From assembly GCA_037127315.1 (NCBI GenBank), contig JBBBDQ010000420.1, positions 555,001-619,000 of the forward strand: a stretch of 64,000 nucleotides of DNA, written 5' to 3'. Source of the stretch: Ascarosepion bandense. Taxonomy: Eukaryota > Mollusca > Cephalopoda > Sepiida > Sepiidae. A program made the translations under genes and the position numbers. This document shows positions 61,850 to 64,000 of this stretch, piece after piece (within the stretch, counting starts at the first letter, position 1; each line of letters begins with the position of its first letter). The notes beneath the pieces were generated by a model. It was not told the origin of the DNA. It saw only the letters and a program-made list of their open reading frames with translations, and searched no databases.

Positions 61850-62235
61850 ATTTCACTACAAGCAAAGCCGGACCACAACTGCTGCGCAGGTTATAACAGT
61901 GAGAGAAAAAAACAAGGTACAGGGGTTGACGAAGAAAAATGGTAATTGATGTTGCATTTAAACTTTTAGAGATTGTAGCTATCAGGGTATCAAGCAAACA
62001 GAAAGAAGTTCCACAAATGAGAAGTGCGAGAAAAGAAACTGTTAGAGAAGAAGAGCTGGTCACATTTAACTATTTTGATGGTGAAAGGATGGGACCTAGA
62101 TGCCAATCTAGTAAAACAAGTAAATATATGGGATCGGTGCACCAGGAATAAAAGCTCGACAGAGGAAGTTTTCATGAAAACACTTGTAGAAAAGACAGAG
62201 GAAAGTCACATCATGTCAGTTTCATTAATACATGC
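61850..62235 (-). mobile_element. Jockey/CR1-like LINE 3' end (L8)
   Basis: The minus ORF remnant contains CFTRLASRSHPFTIKIVKCD, FFSRTSHLWN and (other frame) ISKSLNATSI. This is the same C-terminus as L3. The left end carries the reversed tail TTCACTACAAGCAAAGCCGG, CACAACTGCTGCGCAGG. Stops and frameshifts. Confidence 0.7.
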
Positions 62236-62535
62236 AGTTTAATGTACGATAAAATAACATTATGACGATAGAAATGATTAAAAAAAAACAATGAAATAAA
62301 AAGAGATGTGAAACTTTCACTGTGTCAAACATTATTTTACAATACTTTTTAGCTTATTTGCTTGTTGATGACATGTTTCTTTTACAAGCTCCAGCCGTGG
62401 TCAGCTAATTTGAGGAAATCCCAGTGGCCTTTATACCAGGCCATTTTTTCCTTATTTATTTATTTAATTTTTTTTAATTCGGTATCACCATATGCAAAGC
62501 ATTAAAACCAATAAGGCGCAAATAGTAATTACAGG
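62236..62535. other. Unassigned stretch
   Basis: TCACCATATGCAAAGCATTA, AAACCAATAAGGCGCA at about 62485 may be a very old minus-strand LINE/SINE-C tail. Confidence 0.3.
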
Positions 62536-62645
62536 GTATAGAAAAATTATGAAACAAAAACATTATGAAACAAAAACATTATGAAACAAAAACACTATGA
62601 AACAAAAACATTATGAAACAAAAACATTATGAAACAAAAACATTA
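62536..62645. repeat. 16 bp minisatellite
   Basis: ATTATGAAACAAAAAC in about six and a half near-perfect units, one with CACT in place of CATT. Confidence 0.95.
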
Positions 62646-63510
62646 ATAATGAGAGAAAATTACTGATTAAATTTGGAAAATTGGCTTTTGTTTACTATTT
62701 TAATTTAAAACCTTCTCTTCGGGGCATGATTTACAACTTTTGCTTTTACTGCTGTGTGGTGGTGCTCTTTTTAATATTTCTTATTTTATTTTGGTGGTAT
62801 TGTTATTCTCTTTGACAAAAGAAACGAGATAAAGGTCAAACAAATCAAAAAGGGTTAATACAGCAAAAGAGTTCAACCCAAACTAAAAAAATATAAAGCA
62901 CCCACGCATAAACTAAGAATTAAAATAAACCAAACATCTGCGCAGTAGAAATAAAAGAAAAAATCAACCAATCATAAACAAGATCATTCCTCACAGAAAA
63001 GAAAATCACACCATGCTCTATTTAAATAAGAAAAATATTGAAACCTAATGGCAAACCAGCCCTGACGAGTAAGAACTGTGTCCTCACGAAAATTCAAGGG
63101 CGGCATGAACCTGCTCAGTTAAAATAACAAACGTTGTGTTCTTCACGTTCTATCTTCACTCGAATATTAGGCAGTTTAGGATAAAAAAAAACTTCTTGCC
63201 AAAATACATTTTTCATCAAGAAAACTACTGAAAAACAACAATCTTGTGCTAAACATCATCCCAATTCAACACTAACTATATATATATATATTCAATGTTA
63301 CGGAAAATCCAGAAGATTAACGAAATGGTTTTAACAACCGACATATTGAAATTATTTGTTTGAACAGTATTTTTAATCGATACTCGGATTTGAGTACATA
63401 TTCTGTTTTTAATCAAACAGTATATTTATATATTTATTTCTCCTATGTTGATAGTGTTCGCAGGTTCGAATCCTGCCGGTAAAAAAAATAACATAATGTT
63501 AAAACAAATA

Positions 63511-63513
<3 letters not shown>
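62646..63513. other. Unassigned stretch with a tRNA T-arm-like motif
   Basis: TTCGCAGGTTCGAATCCTGC at 63457-63476 forms a perfect tRNA T-arm (GCAGG/CCTGC around TTCGAAT). The upstream sequence does not fold into the rest of a tRNA, so it is a fragment. Confidence 0.4.

Positions 63514-63550
<37 letters not shown>
63514..63550. repeat. (TA)n microsatellite
   Basis: About 18 TA units on the left side of the inverted repeat. Confidence 0.95.
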
Positions 63551-63553
<3 letters not shown>

Positions 63554-63570
63554 TATCGAGGCAGCAAGTA

Positions 63571-63734
63571 ATTTTCTAGACATATGCTATTAAATATAAG
63601 AGACAATGAATGTCTATTATGTTTAATCATGAGCCGTTCTAAACTTCGTATTTTTGCTTTACGACGTTTAGAACGGCTCATGATTAAACATAATAGACAT
63701 TCATTGTCTCTTATATTTAATAGCATATGTCTAG

Positions 63735-63739
<5 letters not shown>
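63571..63739. repeat. Perfect 74 bp inverted repeat of repeat I (21 bp spacer)
   Basis: 63571-63644 is the exact reverse complement of 63666-63739 by base-by-base reading. The spacer is 63645-63665. Each arm is repeat I (AGACAATGAATGTCTATTAT, AATCATGAGCCGTTC). TA arrays border both sides (to 63550 and from 63740). Confidence 0.9.
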
Positions 63740-63773
<34 letters not shown>

Positions 63774-64000
63774 TTGTAATAATAATATTAACTATAGCAA
63801 CAACAATACCAATAGTAAAACTAGTATTAATCAAGCTATAATTTAAATCGTCTTGTATAACTCACTGAGAACAAATTCGGAGGGAAAAAAGGGGGTTGCA
63901 AAAAAAGAAACAAACGAAGTACATGAACAAAAAGTCAAGCACTCGTAAAAAAAGAAAAAAAAAAACAAGACGAAAATCCTAACACAAAAGTGCTCAATAC
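63740..64000. repeat. (TA)n and unassigned A-rich end
   Basis: (TA)n to 63771, then AT-rich sequence ending ACAAAAGTGCTCAATAC. The AAGTGCTCAATACA motif also occurs at 9076 and 51861, so another repeat probably begins here. Confidence 0.5.

Noticed and set aside
63457..63476. tRNA gene at a perfect T-arm
   Set aside because: No matching acceptor, D or anticodon arms upstream; only the T-arm survives.

Overview
The window is metazoan nuclear DNA with no gene that I can defend as a working host gene. It is AT-rich and full of (TA)n, (CA)n and other microsatellites. It is packed with decayed retroelements: several tRNA-headed SINE families, LINE 3' ends, Penelope-like element (PLE) pieces, a Ty3/gypsy provirus-like copy, Helitron-like ends and a mariner remnant. 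This mixture fits a mollusc, most likely a cephalopod of the octopus type. That assignment is an inference from repeat content, not from a marker gene. No rRNA, intact tRNA, CRISPR array, operon or bacterial signal was seen.

Layout. 0-2 kb: LINE C-terminal pieces, including a zinc-knuckle plus RPD module of the restriction-like-endonuclease type. 3.5-9.5 kb: SINE and PLE pieces, a Helitron-like end, and an RTE LINE split by two SINE insertions. 9.8-12.5 kb: low-complexity DNA with a ~220 bp pyrimidine-rich tandem repeat. 12.5-16.3 kb: SINE family C, a LINE 3' UTR repeated four times, and a ~1.2 kb element with long inverted arms. 16.3-19.5 kb: SINE family D, a ~42 bp minisatellite, and nine ~106 bp tandem units that look like an amplified SINE body. 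22.5-25.5 kb: a large dispersed repeat and the longest PLE relic, on the minus strand. 25.5-34.6 kb: fold-backs, a full Helitron-like copy, a LINE 3' end and several repeat families ending in (TA)n.

34.76-38.48 kb: a minus-strand Ty3/gypsy element with both LTRs, primer-binding site, gag, zinc knuckle, protease, part of RT and an integrase core. RT is joined directly to integrase by an internal deletion. 38.7-46.6 kb: RTE and jockey/CR1-like LINE ends, Helitron-like ends, and an inverted LINE with a telomere-like junction. 46.6-55.4 kb: SINEs, PLE ends, two solo-LTR candidates and (TA)n cassettes. 55.5-57.1 kb: a purine tract. 57.4-64 kb: LINE/SINE nests, a mariner helix-turn-helix relic and a 74 bp perfect inverted repeat.

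Some elements appear to be connected. SINE family C ends with the same ~50 bp tail as the jockey/CR1-like LINE, as expected if that LINE's reverse transcriptase mobilises the SINE. SINE family B and several other repeats end in (TA)n, which explains where many of the TA arrays lie. LTR elements in turn sit inside TA arrays. Element names such as SINE-A to D and repeats E, F, G, I are local labels of mine, not database names.
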